From: Gordonia bronchialis DSM 43247
Lineage (GTDB): Bacteria; Actinomycetota; Actinomycetes; Mycobacteriales; Mycobacteriaceae
Assembly: GCF_000024785.1 (NCBI RefSeq)
Contig: NC_013441.1
Location: 4,340,001 to 4,404,000 of the forward strand
Length of the DNA stretch: 64,000 nt
Direction: 5' to 3'
The translations under genes were made by a program, and so were the position numbers. The notes below the pieces were generated by a model. It was not told the DNA's origin and did not search any database. It saw only the letters and a list, made by a program, of their open reading frames with translations. Below, in pieces: positions 55,981 through 64,000 of the stretch. Positions within the stretch are counted from its first letter, which is position 1; each line of letters opens with the position of its first letter.

Positions 55981-57791
55981 AGTACTGCCTCCGCGATCGG
56001 TCCCAGCGCCATCGCCGGGAAGAAGGTGAGCCCGGCGACCAGCAAGATCGTGCCGAACAGCAAGGCACCGAACAGAATTCCATGAGTGGGTAGGGTCGCC
56101 GCATCATCGGCCGGGCCGGTTGCGCCGTGAGTGGCCACTGCCATGCCACCGGCGGCAGGTTGCGCGCCGGCACCGCCCTCGACGACCGCGGACACCGCGA
56201 CCGGCGACGTGTCGGTGCTCGCCGCGTCGGCGGTCGACCCGCGGGGACGCTGCCGCGCCAGCAGTCCCGCGAGCGCAAGGACGAAGACGATGGGCAGGAA
56301 CCTGCCCAGTAACATGGCCAGCCCGAGTGAGGTCTGGAACCAGTCGCTGGTCACCGTGAGTCCGCCGAAGGCGCTGCCGTTGTTGTTGGCGGCCGAGGCG
56401 AAGGCGTAGAGCACCTCACTGAACCCGTGGATCGATCCCGGAGAGCCGGGATCGCCGCTGTTGCCCTGGAATCCGATGGTGCTGCTCAGTATTGCCGTGA
56501 TCGCGGTGCCGGTGAGCACCAGGGCCGGCATCACCAGGATGTACAGCGCAGCGACCGTGATCTCGTTCTGACCGATCTTCTTGCCCAGGAATTCCGGGGA
56601 GCGGCCCACCAGGAGTCCGCCGACGAAGACGGTGACGATGGCCATGATCAGGATGCCGTACAGTCCCGATCCGACGCCGCCCGGCGCCACCTCCCCGAGC
56701 AGCATGTTCCAGATCAGTGCTCCACCACCGACGGCGGAGAAGCTGTCGTGCGCGGAGTTCACTGCGCCCGTGGAGGTTCCGGTGGTCGACACCGCGAACA
56801 GTACCGAGCCGGGGATACCGAAGCGCTGTTCTTTACCCTCCATCATGGCACCGGCCGCCTGACCCGCGATGCCGTCGGTGCGTGATTCGAAGATCCAGAC
56901 GATCGCCAGCATCGCCGACCAGATGGTCGCCATCACGCCCATCAGGGTGAGACCCTGGCGCCGGTCACCGACCATCGTGCCGTACGTGCGCGTCAGACAC
57001 ACCGGGATGATCAGCAGGGCAAGGATTTCCACCAGATTCGACAGCGGCGTCGGGTTGGAGAAGGGGTGTGCCGAGTTGGCCGACAGCGTTCCGCCGCCGT
57101 TGGTACCAAGTTCCTTGATGGCCTCCTGCGAGGCGAACGGGCCGAGGACGCTGTGCGCCTGTTCGCCGCCGAGGGTGGTGAAATCGAATCCGGTACCCAA
57201 GGACTGTACCGCCCCCTGGGTGAGCAGGATGAGCGCCACGATGAAGGCCATCGGGAGCAGAATCCGTACCGTACTGCGGATCAGGTCCACCCAGAAGTTC
57301 CCGACCTCCCCGCTGCCGCGACGATTGACGATACCCCGGACCAGTGCCATCGCGACCGCGAGACCGACTGCGGCAGAGACGAAGTTTTGTACCGCCAGGC
57401 CGAGCATCTGGGTCAGGTTGGACATCACCACCTCGGGTGAGTACGACTGCCAGTTGGTGTTGGACACAAAGGAGATGGCCGTGTTGAACGACATCGACGG
57501 CGACACACCCGGTTTGCCGTCCGACCAGGGAAGAACGCCTTGAAGACGTTGCAGTGCATAGAGAAACAGGAAGGAGATGAGCGAGAAGGCCAGCACCGCA
57601 AGGACGTAACCCACCCATGTCTGCTCACGCCGAGAATCGATGCGGCCGATGCGGTAGACCACCCGCTCCACCCGCAGGTCGCGGCTCGACCCGTAGACCC
57701 GTGCCATGTAGTCACCGAGCGGGACATAGGCGAGTGCCAGCACCAGAATGAGAATGCCCACCTGGATCAGTCCGGCTGTCGTGGTCGACAC
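55977..57791 (-). CDS. kdpA: K+-transporting ATPase A chain
   Basis: A 604-residue channel-like subunit with four selectivity-filter repeats: [40 protein letters not shown] and [11 protein letters not shown]. It binds and translocates K+. A hydrophilic stretch near residues 520-575 before the last helix carries Ala/Thr/Gly-rich low complexity. ATG 57791, 4 bp after kdpF. Confidence 0.97.
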   Translation of the reverse strand: MSTTTAGLIQVGILILVLALAYVPLGDYMARVYGSSRDLRVERVVYRIGRIDSRREQTWVGYVLAVLAFSLISFLFLYALQRLQGVLPWSDGKPGVSPSMSFNTAISFVSNTNWQSYSPEVVMSNLTQMLGLAVQNFVSAAVGLAVAMALVRGIVNRRGSGEVGNFWVDLIRSTVRILLPMAFIVALILLTQGAVQSLGTGFDFTTLGGEQAHSVLGPFASQEAIKELGTNGGGTLSANSAHPFSNPTPLSNLVEILALLIIPVCLTRTYGTMVGDRRQGLTLMGVMATIWSAMLAIVWIFESRTDGIAGQAAGAMMEGKEQRFGIPGSVLFAVSTTGTSTGAVNSAHDSFSAVGGGALIWNMLLGEVAPGGVGSGLYGILIMAIVTVFVGGLLVGRSPEFLGKKIGQNEITVAALYILVMPALVLTGTAITAILSSTIGFQGNSGDPGSPGSIHGFSEVLYAFASAANNNGSAFGGLTVTSDWFQTSLGLAMLLGRFLPIVFVLALAGLLARQRPRGSTADAASTDTSPVAVSAVVEGGAGAQPAAGGMAVATHGATGPADDAATLPTHGILFGALLFGTILLVAGLTFFPAMALGPIAEAVL

Positions 57792-57795
57792 GATG

Positions 57796-57894
57796 TCAGA
57801 ACCTTTCCGGGGCGATGAGGGCGACCACCAGGTAGAGGACGACCCCGGCGGCCAGCGCCACCAGCAGGATGTTGGTGATCCCCGCCCCGGTCAT
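57796..57894 (-). CDS. kdpF: K+-transporting ATPase F chain
   Basis: A 32-residue single-helix stabilising peptide ending with the KdpF signature (YLVVALIAPERF). It sits at the membrane edge of the KdpABC complex. Its ATG overlaps the stop of the upstream microprotein gene (ATGA) and kdpA begins 4 bp after its stop. Confidence 0.93.
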   Translation of the reverse strand: MTGAGITNILLVALAAGVVLYLVVALIAPERF

Positions 57895-57983
57895 CGTCCG
57901 ACTCTCGCGTCGATCGCACGGACGGCCAGCAGGCACACCACAAAGCCGGCCACCGCCACGAGCAGAAACAGCACGTCTGACAC
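57891..57983 (-). CDS. Membrane microprotein coupled to kdpF
   Basis: A 30-residue reading frame: GTG start with a strong GAGGAG sequence upstream, one hydrophobic helix (VLFLLVAVAGFVVCLLAV) and a charged tail (RAIDARVGR). Its stop overlaps the kdpF start by 4 bp, so it would be the first translated product of the kdp operon. Too short for most gene callers. Possibly a sixth, regulatory subunit of the pump or a leader peptide coupling translation. Confidence 0.72.
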   Translation of the reverse strand: MSDVLFLLVAVAGFVVCLLAVRAIDARVGR

Positions 57984-58311
57984 TTGCACTCCTCATCCGA
58001 TCGCAAACCCGCCCAGCCTGTCGTTTCGGCTGCGCGCGAGGTCAGCATCGCCCCACGTCGGGCCGGGAGGAAGGGGTCTTAACGCGATCCATACGCGCCG
58101 GCCGCACAATTTGACGCCCGTTCACGCATCGGCTGCGGGGTGTGTCAACATCGCGTCACCATGGGGGTGACCGCCGTACCGATCGCGTTGCCGGGTCCTG
58201 ATCATCGGCGGACGACGGCGTACCGCGCCGATGGTGGCCTGCGAACCGGGGCGATCAGCCCGGTGAGTCACGAATCGAGCTGTGCGCGAGCCTATTCCGC
58301 GTCGGAACCGA
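57984..58311 (-). promoter_or_regulatory. kdp promoter region, 328 bp without genes
   Basis: No supported gene. It should hold the promoter and KdpE site for the minus-strand kdp operon, whose first start is at 57983, and the 3' flank of the F420/PPOX gene, which ends at 58312. I see no clear KdpE box, riboswitch fold or terminator. Confidence 0.45.
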
Positions 58312-58731
58312 TCACCGAAATGACGTCGCGTCGGAGCCTGCAGTGATCGCGATCCCGATGGTGCCGTCTTTGCCTCGGCGTAACAGACTCGCCTTGATGA
58401 GCAACCAGCCGAGCAGCCCGTACTTCTTGCTGATCGCCGATCGTGTTCGCTCGGTGCCGGCGGCATCGAGGATCGCGCCGGTGCCCTCGACCCGATCGCC
58501 GGTGACCTTCTTCCCGCGGGCGTCGCAGGCCTGAACCACAACACGCGGGTCACGCCGGAGCCGCTTGACCTTCCAGGCCTCGGTCTCGGTCCAGACCAGC
58601 AGCCGCCCGCCGTCGAGCGCGGCCCACACGGGCGTTGCAACGGGTGTCCCGTCCTTGCGGAACGTGGTGAGCTGCACGTACTTTGCGGTGCCAGCGGTAC
58701 CGAAACCGGCGGCCGACGAGTCCTGGGTCAT
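58312..58731 (-). CDS. PPOX-class F420/FMN-binding oxidoreductase
   Basis: A 139-residue split-barrel flavin/F420-binding protein: AKYVQLTTFRKDGTPVATPVWAALDGGRLLVWT, then WKVKRLRRDPRVVVQ, typical of mycobacterial F420-dependent deazaflavin reductases. The start overlaps the racemase-like stop by 4 bp, so the two are co-transcribed and likely under the operator at 59495. Confidence 0.87.
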   Translation of the reverse strand: MTQDSSAAGFGTAGTAKYVQLTTFRKDGTPVATPVWAALDGGRLLVWTETEAWKVKRLRRDPRVVVQACDARGKKVTGDRVEGTGAILDAAGTERTRSAISKKYGLLGWLLIKASLLRRGKDGTIGIAITAGSDATSFR

Positions 58732-59477
58732 GCCGCCATGTTACGTGCGAACAACGATTGCCGGTGGGCGGTGTGTGTTGCCGCCATCGGAATTCGCTCC
58801 CCACCGATAACCCCGGCGTCGACGAGCGTCGCCCATGCGGTGACCTGATTCGCCGAGAGGACCGGCTTGCCGAGCTCGGCCTCCATCTCGGCGAGGATGT
58901 CGTAGGTCCACAGGTTGGTGCAGGACACGAACACCGCGTCGGCTTCGGGATGATCGGCGGCGCGGATGAGTGCGGCGGTCACCTCGTAGGGGATCGTCCA
59001 GATCCGGTGGTCGCGGCCGAGTCCGGCCTGGCTGACCACTGAGCGCCCGGATTCGGCGAGAAAGTCACACAGCAGTCCGGTCAGTGACGACGTATAGGGT
59101 GTGGCCACCGCGAGTCGGCCGATATTCATCGCGTCCAGGGCTCGCAGCAGGGCCTCCGAGGTGGTCACCGCCCGTTCAGCCCCCGCGGCCCGCATGCAGT
59201 TGGAGATCTCGACGGCCCCGGCCAGCCCGTAGACGAAGCTGCCCGACGCACACGCATACCCGAAGGCTTGCGGCCCTACTGACGCGACCGCCCGCACCGC
59301 CGCGGTGATCTCGGCGTGGTTGTTCAGATCGCGACACAACTCGACGTCGACGGGGGCATCGATGAACCCGGTGCGCGTGAAATACAGCGACACCGCGTCG
59401 GGCATCCACCGCCACAGCTCACGGTCGAGTGCCATGTCGAAGGGACACACCATCCCGATGCCGATCTGAGCCTCCAT
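58728..59477 (-). CDS. Maleate isomerase/Asp-Glu racemase (EutA)-like protein
   Basis: A 249-residue protein with both catalytic cysteines: Cys76 in YACASGSFVYG and Cys186 in VSCTNLWTYD. C-terminal KPVLSANQVTAW is shared with the copy at 48203. Members include maleate isomerase, Asp/Glu/hydantoin racemases and the ectoine-utilisation protein EutA. ATG 59477 chosen. The GntR-type site 3 lies 17 bp upstream, which links it to the distant catabolic cluster despite the kdp operon in between. Confidence 0.88.
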   Translation of the reverse strand: MEAQIGIGMVCPFDMALDRELWRWMPDAVSLYFTRTGFIDAPVDVELCRDLNNHAEITAAVRAVASVGPQAFGYACASGSFVYGLAGAVEISNCMRAAGAERAVTTSEALLRALDAMNIGRLAVATPYTSSLTGLLCDFLAESGRSVVSQAGLGRDHRIWTIPYEVTAALIRAADHPEADAVFVSCTNLWTYDILAEMEAELGKPVLSANQVTAWATLVDAGVIGGERIPMAATHTAHRQSLFARNMAA

Positions 59478-59494
59478 GCAGGAATGGTGACACA

Positions 59495-59514
59495 TTGTCG
59501 GATTGTCAACAATC
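59495..59514. promoter_or_regulatory. GntR-type operator, site 3
   Basis: On the minus strand: GATTGTTGACAATC continuing CGACAA. The 14-bp core equals that of site 2, and the 19-base string ATTGTTGACAATCCGACAA equals that of site 1. It precedes the racemase-like and F420/PPOX genes. Confidence 0.75.
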
Positions 59515-59543
59515 CCGCCGTTGTGACGATTGCGTTAACGTGA

Positions 59544-59951
59544 TCAGGGCCCAATCGGCGTGTTCTGGCCCGCTGCCACCCACCAGCGACCGCCGCGCTC
59601 CACCAGCACATACATCGCCATGTCGGAGAAGCCGCCACCCCGCGCATGACGGCCGATCTGAACGACGGCCACCCCGGGCGCGGGGTTGGTCGCCTGCGCA
59701 ACGGAGAAATCCGAGGGCGGTGCAACCTGTTGGGCAAAGAGTCGATGATGAATCGCGTTGAGGGACGCAAACCCTTGCAGCACAGCCCCTTTGGGCGTCC
59801 CCCACAGGATGTCGTCGGCGAACAACGCGTCGTAGGCATCGGCGTCGGAGTCGTCCACGCCGGATTGCAGGGCATCCACGAGCGCATCGACCGCCGCGAA
59901 CGCCTCCGGCTGCCGCAGATTCAGGACCGGACGATTGCGCGAGTCACTCAT
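59544..59951 (-). CDS. NTF2-like (SnoaL/DUF4440-type) protein
   Basis: A 135-residue cone-shaped alpha+beta domain: DSDADAYDALFADDILWGTPKGAVLQGF opening, then VAVVQIGRHARGGGFSDMAMYVLVERGGRWWVAAG. The family includes steroid isomerase-like enzymes and simple binding proteins, so the role is open. It stands upstream of the racemase-like gene on the same strand, but operator site 3 lies between them. Confidence 0.8.
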   Translation of the reverse strand: MSDSRNRPVLNLRQPEAFAAVDALVDALQSGVDDSDADAYDALFADDILWGTPKGAVLQGFASLNAIHHRLFAQQVAPPSDFSVAQATNPAPGVAVVQIGRHARGGGFSDMAMYVLVERGGRWWVAAGQNTPIGP

Positions 59952-59985
59952 ACCGTCGACGGTAGGAGTTCAAGTCACGTTGAGG

Positions 59986-60576
59986 TCAAGCGTTGCGGAG
60001 ATGCGCAGCCGTGACCTCGTCCCGAATCACACAATCGACGGCGTGATCGTTGACCATCCCCGTCGCCTGCATGAGCGCGAACATCGTCGTCGGGCCGACG
60101 AAACGCCACCCACGCTTCTTCAGATCCTTGGATAGTGCAACCGATTCCGGCGAGGTCGTCATCGACCCGGGTACGTGATCGTCCGCGGGTGCATAGCGCC
60201 AGAAGAACGACTCCAACGATCCCTCCGCGTCGATCAGATCCAGCGCGGCGCGCGCATTGTTGATCGTCGCCTCAATTTTCCCGCGATGCCGAATGATCCC
60301 CGCGTCATCGAGCAGCCGGCTGACGTCGGCGTCTCCGAACCGTGCGATCTTCTCGAAGTCGAAGCCGCTGAACGCGGCCCGGAAGTTCTCCCGCTTGGTG
60401 AGGATGGTCCGCCAACTGAGCCCCGACTGGAATCCCTCGAGGCAGACCCGCTCGAACAGCGCCACATCCCCGGCGAGCGGAAACCCCCACTCCGTGTCGT
60501 GGTAGGTGGTCTCGGGCTCCTTGGCCGCCCACGAACACCGCGACCGGCCATCGGCTCCGACTACGACATCGGACAT
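59986..60576 (-). CDS. tag: DNA-3-methyladenine glycosylase I
   Basis: A 196-residue base-excision repair enzyme that removes 3-methyladenine. Zinc-snap ligands are visible (RCSWA, YHDTEWG, NDHAVDCVIR) with the core FERVCLEGFQSGLSWRTILTKRENFRAAF. Cytoplasmic, full length, single gene. Confidence 0.95.
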   Translation of the reverse strand: MSDVVVGADGRSRCSWAAKEPETTYHDTEWGFPLAGDVALFERVCLEGFQSGLSWRTILTKRENFRAAFSGFDFEKIARFGDADVSRLLDDAGIIRHRGKIEATINNARAALDLIDAEGSLESFFWRYAPADDHVPGSMTTSPESVALSKDLKKRGWRFVGPTTMFALMQATGMVNDHAVDCVIRDEVTAAHLRNA

Positions 60577-60987
60577 TGAGCGCCTCCTCGATTCGATGCC
60601 GGAAGACTACCCACGCACACCGACACAACTCCTGCCCCTTCCGCCGGTTCAGCCACGCCCCGCCCGCCGATCGAGCGCGCCCCCTGTCCACCCGCTGGTT
60701 GAGCCGCGACCGACGAGCGAAGCGAGGCGGCCGCGCGTCGAAACCCACCCCACCCGCTGGTTGAGCCGCGACGGCGAGGAACGAGCCGCCGCGCGTCGAA
60801 ACCACACGCCACCCAACCATGTCCGCAACCACCGAAACCCACCCAAACCGAAACCGAAACCGCCAAGGAATTGTCAGACCGCGTTCGTACCATGGGCACA
60901 AAGGTTCGAAGAGAACCCCAACACCCTCGGGGGAGGTGACCACCACGACCACACCACCGGCAGCCGCATCGGCTGCCACCAGCGGGT
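60577..60987. repeat. Repeat-rich gap, 411 bp, family B copies
   Basis: No supported gene. Two copies of the dispersed element: 60691-60746 (CCCGCTGGTTGAGCCGCGAC, a GAGCGAAGCGAG core, GCGCGTCGAAACCC) and 60753-60804 (CCCGCTGGTTGAGCCGCGAC, GGCGAGGAACGAGCC, GCGCGTCGAAACC). They match the unit at 43706. The rest is proline-codon-like low-complexity sequence. Confidence 0.7.
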
Positions 60988-61818
60988 TCAACCGAGGGCG
61001 ACGATCGGCATCGCGAGTTCGGTCAGCCAGGCATCTTCCGGCTCGGGGTACCCCACCAGGTACGTCTCCCGAGCAGTGCCGTCGGTCCGGTACCCGTTGT
61101 CCTCGATCCATGTGGCCAGCGCTTGATAGCCCTCACCGATGTCTGCCATCCGGCCGTGATGCACATAGGTGGCCGCCTGCTCGGTGCCCGGCAGCGTCAC
61201 CACGTCCAGACCGTCGACGCAGCTCACCGTCGGACCGTCGTCGATGGGACACGCAGCCGTCACGATCAGCGCGTCCCCGCCGGCGGGTGCGTACGTGGCC
61301 ACTGCCGGGCCCGCCGGCACGCCGCCACTGCCCATGACCGCCTCGTACAGGGTGGCGAACAACCGGCTGATCACCGGACCAATGACGTCGCTCGTGGTGC
61401 TCTCCGCGGTGTCGGACAGCGTCGCGGCCCGAACCGCCGCGAGACTCTTCACGGTCACATTGTTGGTACTCATGGTGCCTTCCTTCTCGATCATTCGGAG
61501 TCTCGCCTCGATACGGGTCAGCCGATCCTGGTCGGCCGTGATCTGCTCGGCCACCTGGGCTCGACGCAGACGTAGCATTCCGCGCAGTTCGGCGGGCGCC
61601 ACGTCGGCGTCGAGGATTCGGGCCACCTCGGCAAGCGTGAACCCCAGATCCTTCAGCGCGACAACACGATTCAGTCGACGCAATTGGTCGGCGGTGTAGT
61701 ACCGATACCCGGTGAACTCGTCGACCCGAGCCGGCGGCAACAGGCCGATCCGGTCGTAGTGCCGAAGCATCCGGATCGACACCCGACCCATTGTGGCGAA
61801 ATCTCCGATGGTGAACAT
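60988..61818 (-). CDS. MerR-family regulator with GyrI-like effector domain
   Basis: A 276-residue activator/repressor. N-terminal MerR winged helix (FTIGDFATMGRVSIRMLRHY, YRYYTADQLRRLNRV), a coiled coil (LRRAQVAEQITADQDRLTRIEARLRMIE), and a C-terminal GyrI/AraC-effector-type ligand domain. This is the BltR/BmrR layout for multidrug sensing. The ATG at 61818 begins the conserved HTH; GTG four codons earlier is possible. Divergent from the sigma gene. Confidence 0.92.
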   Translation of the reverse strand: MFTIGDFATMGRVSIRMLRHYDRIGLLPPARVDEFTGYRYYTADQLRRLNRVVALKDLGFTLAEVARILDADVAPAELRGMLRLRRAQVAEQITADQDRLTRIEARLRMIEKEGTMSTNNVTVKSLAAVRAATLSDTAESTTSDVIGPVISRLFATLYEAVMGSGGVPAGPAVATYAPAGGDALIVTAACPIDDGPTVSCVDGLDVVTLPGTEQAATYVHHGRMADIGEGYQALATWIEDNGYRTDGTARETYLVGYPEPEDAWLTELAMPIVALG

Positions 61819-62031
61819 GACGGCACTCACGCTCCTGTCTCACACCGTGTCAGGGTCAACACTCTCATCACTCGCCACGATCGTCGTTACCGACTCGTGA
61901 TCATCGGTTGCGATCGCATCCCGGTCATGCGCGCGCCCGTGAGATGTCGCCCCGAGGCTCCTAGCGTCGATGACAACGACGACGTCACCGTGCGCCGTCC
62001 CACGACCCCCGAGGTCGGGAGAGGACCGACG

Positions 62032-62610
62032 ATGACCATTTCCGCGCACCCCACAGCCGGCCCCGACGACCTGGGCGCATTGCTCGACCGTGTCGGCAAG
62101 GGCGATGCCGCCGCCTTCGCCACCTTCTACGACCTCACCGCGCAGCGCGTGTACGGCATGGCGCTACGGGTCATACGCGACCGCGGCTTCAGTGAGGAGA
62201 TCACCCAGGAGGTGTACCTGACGGTGTGGCGGACCGCGAACACCTTCGACGGCTCGTCGGGATCGGCTCTGTCGTGGGTGCTGACCATGGCGCATCGCCG
62301 GGCCGTGGATCGCGTCCGGTCGGAGGTCGCCAGCCGCCGTCGCACGCTCGCGCATGGTCAGGCGGCGATCACCCCTCCGTTCGACGAGGTCACCGAGATC
62401 AGTGAGCGGCGCGAGGCCGCCCGACTGGTGCGCTCCGGCCTGCAACGACTCACGCCTGCGCAGCGAGAGTCCATCGAGCTTGCCTACTTCGACGGACTCA
62501 CCTATCGCGAAGTGGCAGAACGACTTCAGGTTGCACTTCCCACGGTGAAGTCACGAATCCGGGACGGTATGCGGCGTCTGCGGCTCAGCGTCGCCGACAC
62601 CGCGGCCTGA
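62032..62610 (+). CDS. sigK: ECF sigma factor, SigK-like
   Basis: A 192-residue sigma factor with region 2 (FATFYDLTAQRVYGMALRVIRD, EEITQEVYLTVWRTA, WVLTMAHRRAVDRVR) and region 4 (RLTPAQRESIELAYFDGLTY, VALPTVKSRIRDGMRRL). These stretches read very like mycobacterial SigK. The usual partner, anti-sigma RskA, is not downstream; a dihydroxyacetone kinase is. ATG 62032 preceded by GAGAGGA. Confidence 0.87.
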   Translation: MTISAHPTAGPDDLGALLDRVGKGDAAAFATFYDLTAQRVYGMALRVIRDRGFSEEITQEVYLTVWRTANTFDGSSGSALSWVLTMAHRRAVDRVRSEVASRRRTLAHGQAAITPPFDEVTEISERREAARLVRSGLQRLTPAQRESIELAYFDGLTYREVAERLQVALPTVKSRIRDGMRRLRLSVADTAA

Positions 62611-62656
62611 CGTCCGAAGCCGAATCCTGACCCACGGGCGTGGTTACGGTGGAGTG

Positions 62657-64000
62657 GTGAGCACTCGCCCGTACGTCCTGAACAGTCCCGATTCCTTCAT
62701 CACCGACGCACTGCGCGGCCTTCTCGCCGCCAATCCGGCGATCGTCTGGCAGGCAGATCCCGGTTTCCTCTACCGCCGCGACACGGACGATGATCGCGTG
62801 GCCGTCATCTCCGGCGGCGGATCGGGTCACGAACCCATGCATTCGGGGATGATCGGCGCGGGAATGCTGGATGCGGCCTGCCCCGGCCTGGTGTTCACCA
62901 GTCCCAACGCGCTGCAGATCGCCGCGGCCACCCGCCAGGTCGACCGCGGGCGCGGTGTTCTGCACATCGTGAAGAACTACACCGGCGATGTGATGAACTT
63001 CCGCATCGCCCGGCACATGCTGCGCGACGAGGTGACCACTGACCACGTCGTCGTCGACGACGATGTGGCGACCGAGTCGGAATCGGGTCCGGGCCGACGC
63101 GGCACCGGAGCGACGATCATCGTCGAAAAGATCTGTGGCGCAGCAGCTGCGCGCGGTGACGAGCTCACCGAGGTCGCCGAGATCGGTCGTCGCGTTGGCG
63201 CCGACGCCCGGAGTTTCGCGGTGGCCTACCGCGCCTGCACCACCCCCGGGTCGTCCGCACCGAGCTTCGAACTCGACGACGAGGAGATGGAACTCGGGGT
63301 CGGTATCCACGGCGAGGCCGGCGAGGACCGGACCACGATCGTCGGAGCGCGCGAACTGGTCGGCCGGATGCTCGACCGCATCGTCGACTCGCTGTCGCTG
63401 ACCTCCGACGAGCAGGTGATCTGCCTGGTCAACGGCCTGGGGTCGGCGCACCCGCTCGAGTTGTCGCTGGTCTTCGGCGAGGTGATCTGCAATCTCGACG
63501 AGCGTGGTGTCACGGTCGAACGCGCGATGGTCGGCACCTTCGTCACCGCCCTGGACATGACCGGCTTCTCCATCACCCTCGTCCGCGTCGACGACGCCAT
63601 TCTCGAGCTATTCGACGCCGAGACCTCGGCTCCCGCATGGCCTTCCGTCATCGCCCGGCCGACACAGGTCGACGAGGTCACCTTTGCCGAGCCGGCCGAC
63701 ACAGCCGCCGACGGACCAGAATGCGGCTGGCTGTCCGACTTCGTGAGCCGCGTCGTCGATTCCGTCGACGATCTGACCGAACTCGACAAGCAGGCCGGCG
63801 ACGGTGACTTCGGCACCAACATGACTGCGGCCCTCGGCCACTTCGACCTGCCGTTGCGTGGCTCGGACACCGCGGTCCTGCACGCCATCAGCACCTCGTT
63901 CTTTGTCCGGGCGGGCGGCACCTCGGGTGCTGTCTTCGGCGTCCTGTTCCGATATCTGGCAACAGCTTTCGAGGACGCGAACAGCTTCGACGAGGCACTT
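62657..64000 (+). CDS. dhaK: Dihydroxyacetone kinase (DhaK-DhaL fusion), 3' partial
   Basis: ATP-dependent kinase forming dihydroxyacetone phosphate. Begins at GTG 62657 (GTG 62654 also possible) and is open to the window edge, so it is cut short. The DhaK part has VISGGGSGHEPMHSGM, NYTGDVMNF, and the substrate-binding His in GVGIHGEAGE. A DhaL-type ATP domain starts near residue 350 (TELDKQAGDGDFGTNM). It feeds glycerol or DHA carbon to glycolysis. 46 bp downstream of the sigma gene. Confidence 0.93.
   Translation, partial: MSTRPYVLNSPDSFITDALRGLLAANPAIVWQADPGFLYRRDTDDDRVAVISGGGSGHEPMHSGMIGAGMLDAACPGLVFTSPNALQIAAATRQVDRGRGVLHIVKNYTGDVMNFRIARHMLRDEVTTDHVVVDDDVATESESGPGRRGTGATIIVEKICGAAAARGDELTEVAEIGRRVGADARSFAVAYRACTTPGSSAPSFELDDEEMELGVGIHGEAGEDRTTIVGARELVGRMLDRIVDSLSLTSDEQVICLVNGLGSAHPLELSLVFGEVICNLDERGVTVERAMVGTFVTALDMTGFSITLVRVDDAILELFDAETSAPAWPSVIARPTQVDEVTFAEPADTAADGPECGWLSDFVSRVVDSVDDLTELDKQAGDGDFGTNMTAALGHFDLPLRGSDTAVLHAISTSFFVRAGGTSGAVFGVLFRYLATAFEDANSFDEAL

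Noticed and set aside
60506..61126. 206-codon frame crossing the repeat-rich gap
   Set aside because: Runs through repeats and antisense to the MerR gene; low-complexity translation.

Overview
The window is high-GC actinobacterial DNA, most likely from Mycobacteriales and close to Gordonia or Rhodococcus. The pointers are a KstR-type sterol operator, an ECF sigma factor resembling mycobacterial SigK, a DUF3151 gene, an IS6110-like insertion sequence, and a core gene order (purA, hypothetical, M50 protease, DUF3151, membrane protein, fba, DedA, TrmH-type methyltransferase, pyrE, membrane protein) that matches what I recall of M. tuberculosis Rv0357c-Rv0383c. The genus is inferred, not proven.

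Layout. 1-1872: end of an iron-siderophore ABC importer (permease cut by the window edge, plus ATPase). 1952-9630: secreted glycine-zipper protein, DUF456 protein, a PurT with long proline-rich extensions, UBP zinc-finger protein, Na+/H+ antiporter (frameshifted), unknown proteins and a class III nucleotide cyclase. 9723-14660: LuxR-type AAA regulator (two frameshifts), membrane protein and carotenoid oxygenase. 14662-30434: the conserved core block, with a sterol-type SDR, a CDF metal exporter and a FUSC exporter inserted in it. 30490-32621: 2-hydroxyacid dehydrogenase divergent from a DJ-1/MarR pair across a large palindrome.

32694-48961 is an accessory catabolic region. A plus-strand operon encodes a class III aminotransferase, a YdiJ-like FAD/Fe-S oxidoreductase, an aldehyde dehydrogenase, an M24-fold ectoine-hydrolase-like enzyme, a class I/II aminotransferase and an M20 deacylase. 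The deacylase is split by a 1355-bp IS6110-like element at 41337-42691. After a repeat-rich spacer, a minus-strand set encodes amidase, DUF3830 protein, GntR/FCD regulator and MHS-family transporter, and a maleate-isomerase/Asp-Glu-racemase-like gene faces away from it. A second racemase-like gene lies at 58728-59477. The sequence GATTGTTGACAATC, or a one-base variant, precedes the plus-strand operon, the amidase/racemase divergon and the distant racemase, which suggests one GntR regulon. The enzymes together could run an ectoine or N-acetyl-diaminobutyrate type pathway, probably disabled here by the insertion.

48966-57983: APH(6)-like kinase, then kdpE, kdpD, kdpC, kdpB, kdpA, kdpF and an unlisted 30-residue membrane microprotein overlapping kdpF, all on the minus strand (high-affinity K+ uptake). 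58312-64000: F420/PPOX-type protein, racemase-like enzyme, NTF2-like protein, 3-methyladenine glycosylase I, a repeat-rich gap, a MerR regulator divergent from SigK-like sigma, and a dihydroxyacetone kinase running off the window. No tRNA, rRNA, CRISPR array or prophage was seen.

Three genes between 5.5 and 12.4 kb are each broken by one extra base in a homopolymer run, so base-calling error should be considered before calling them pseudogenes.
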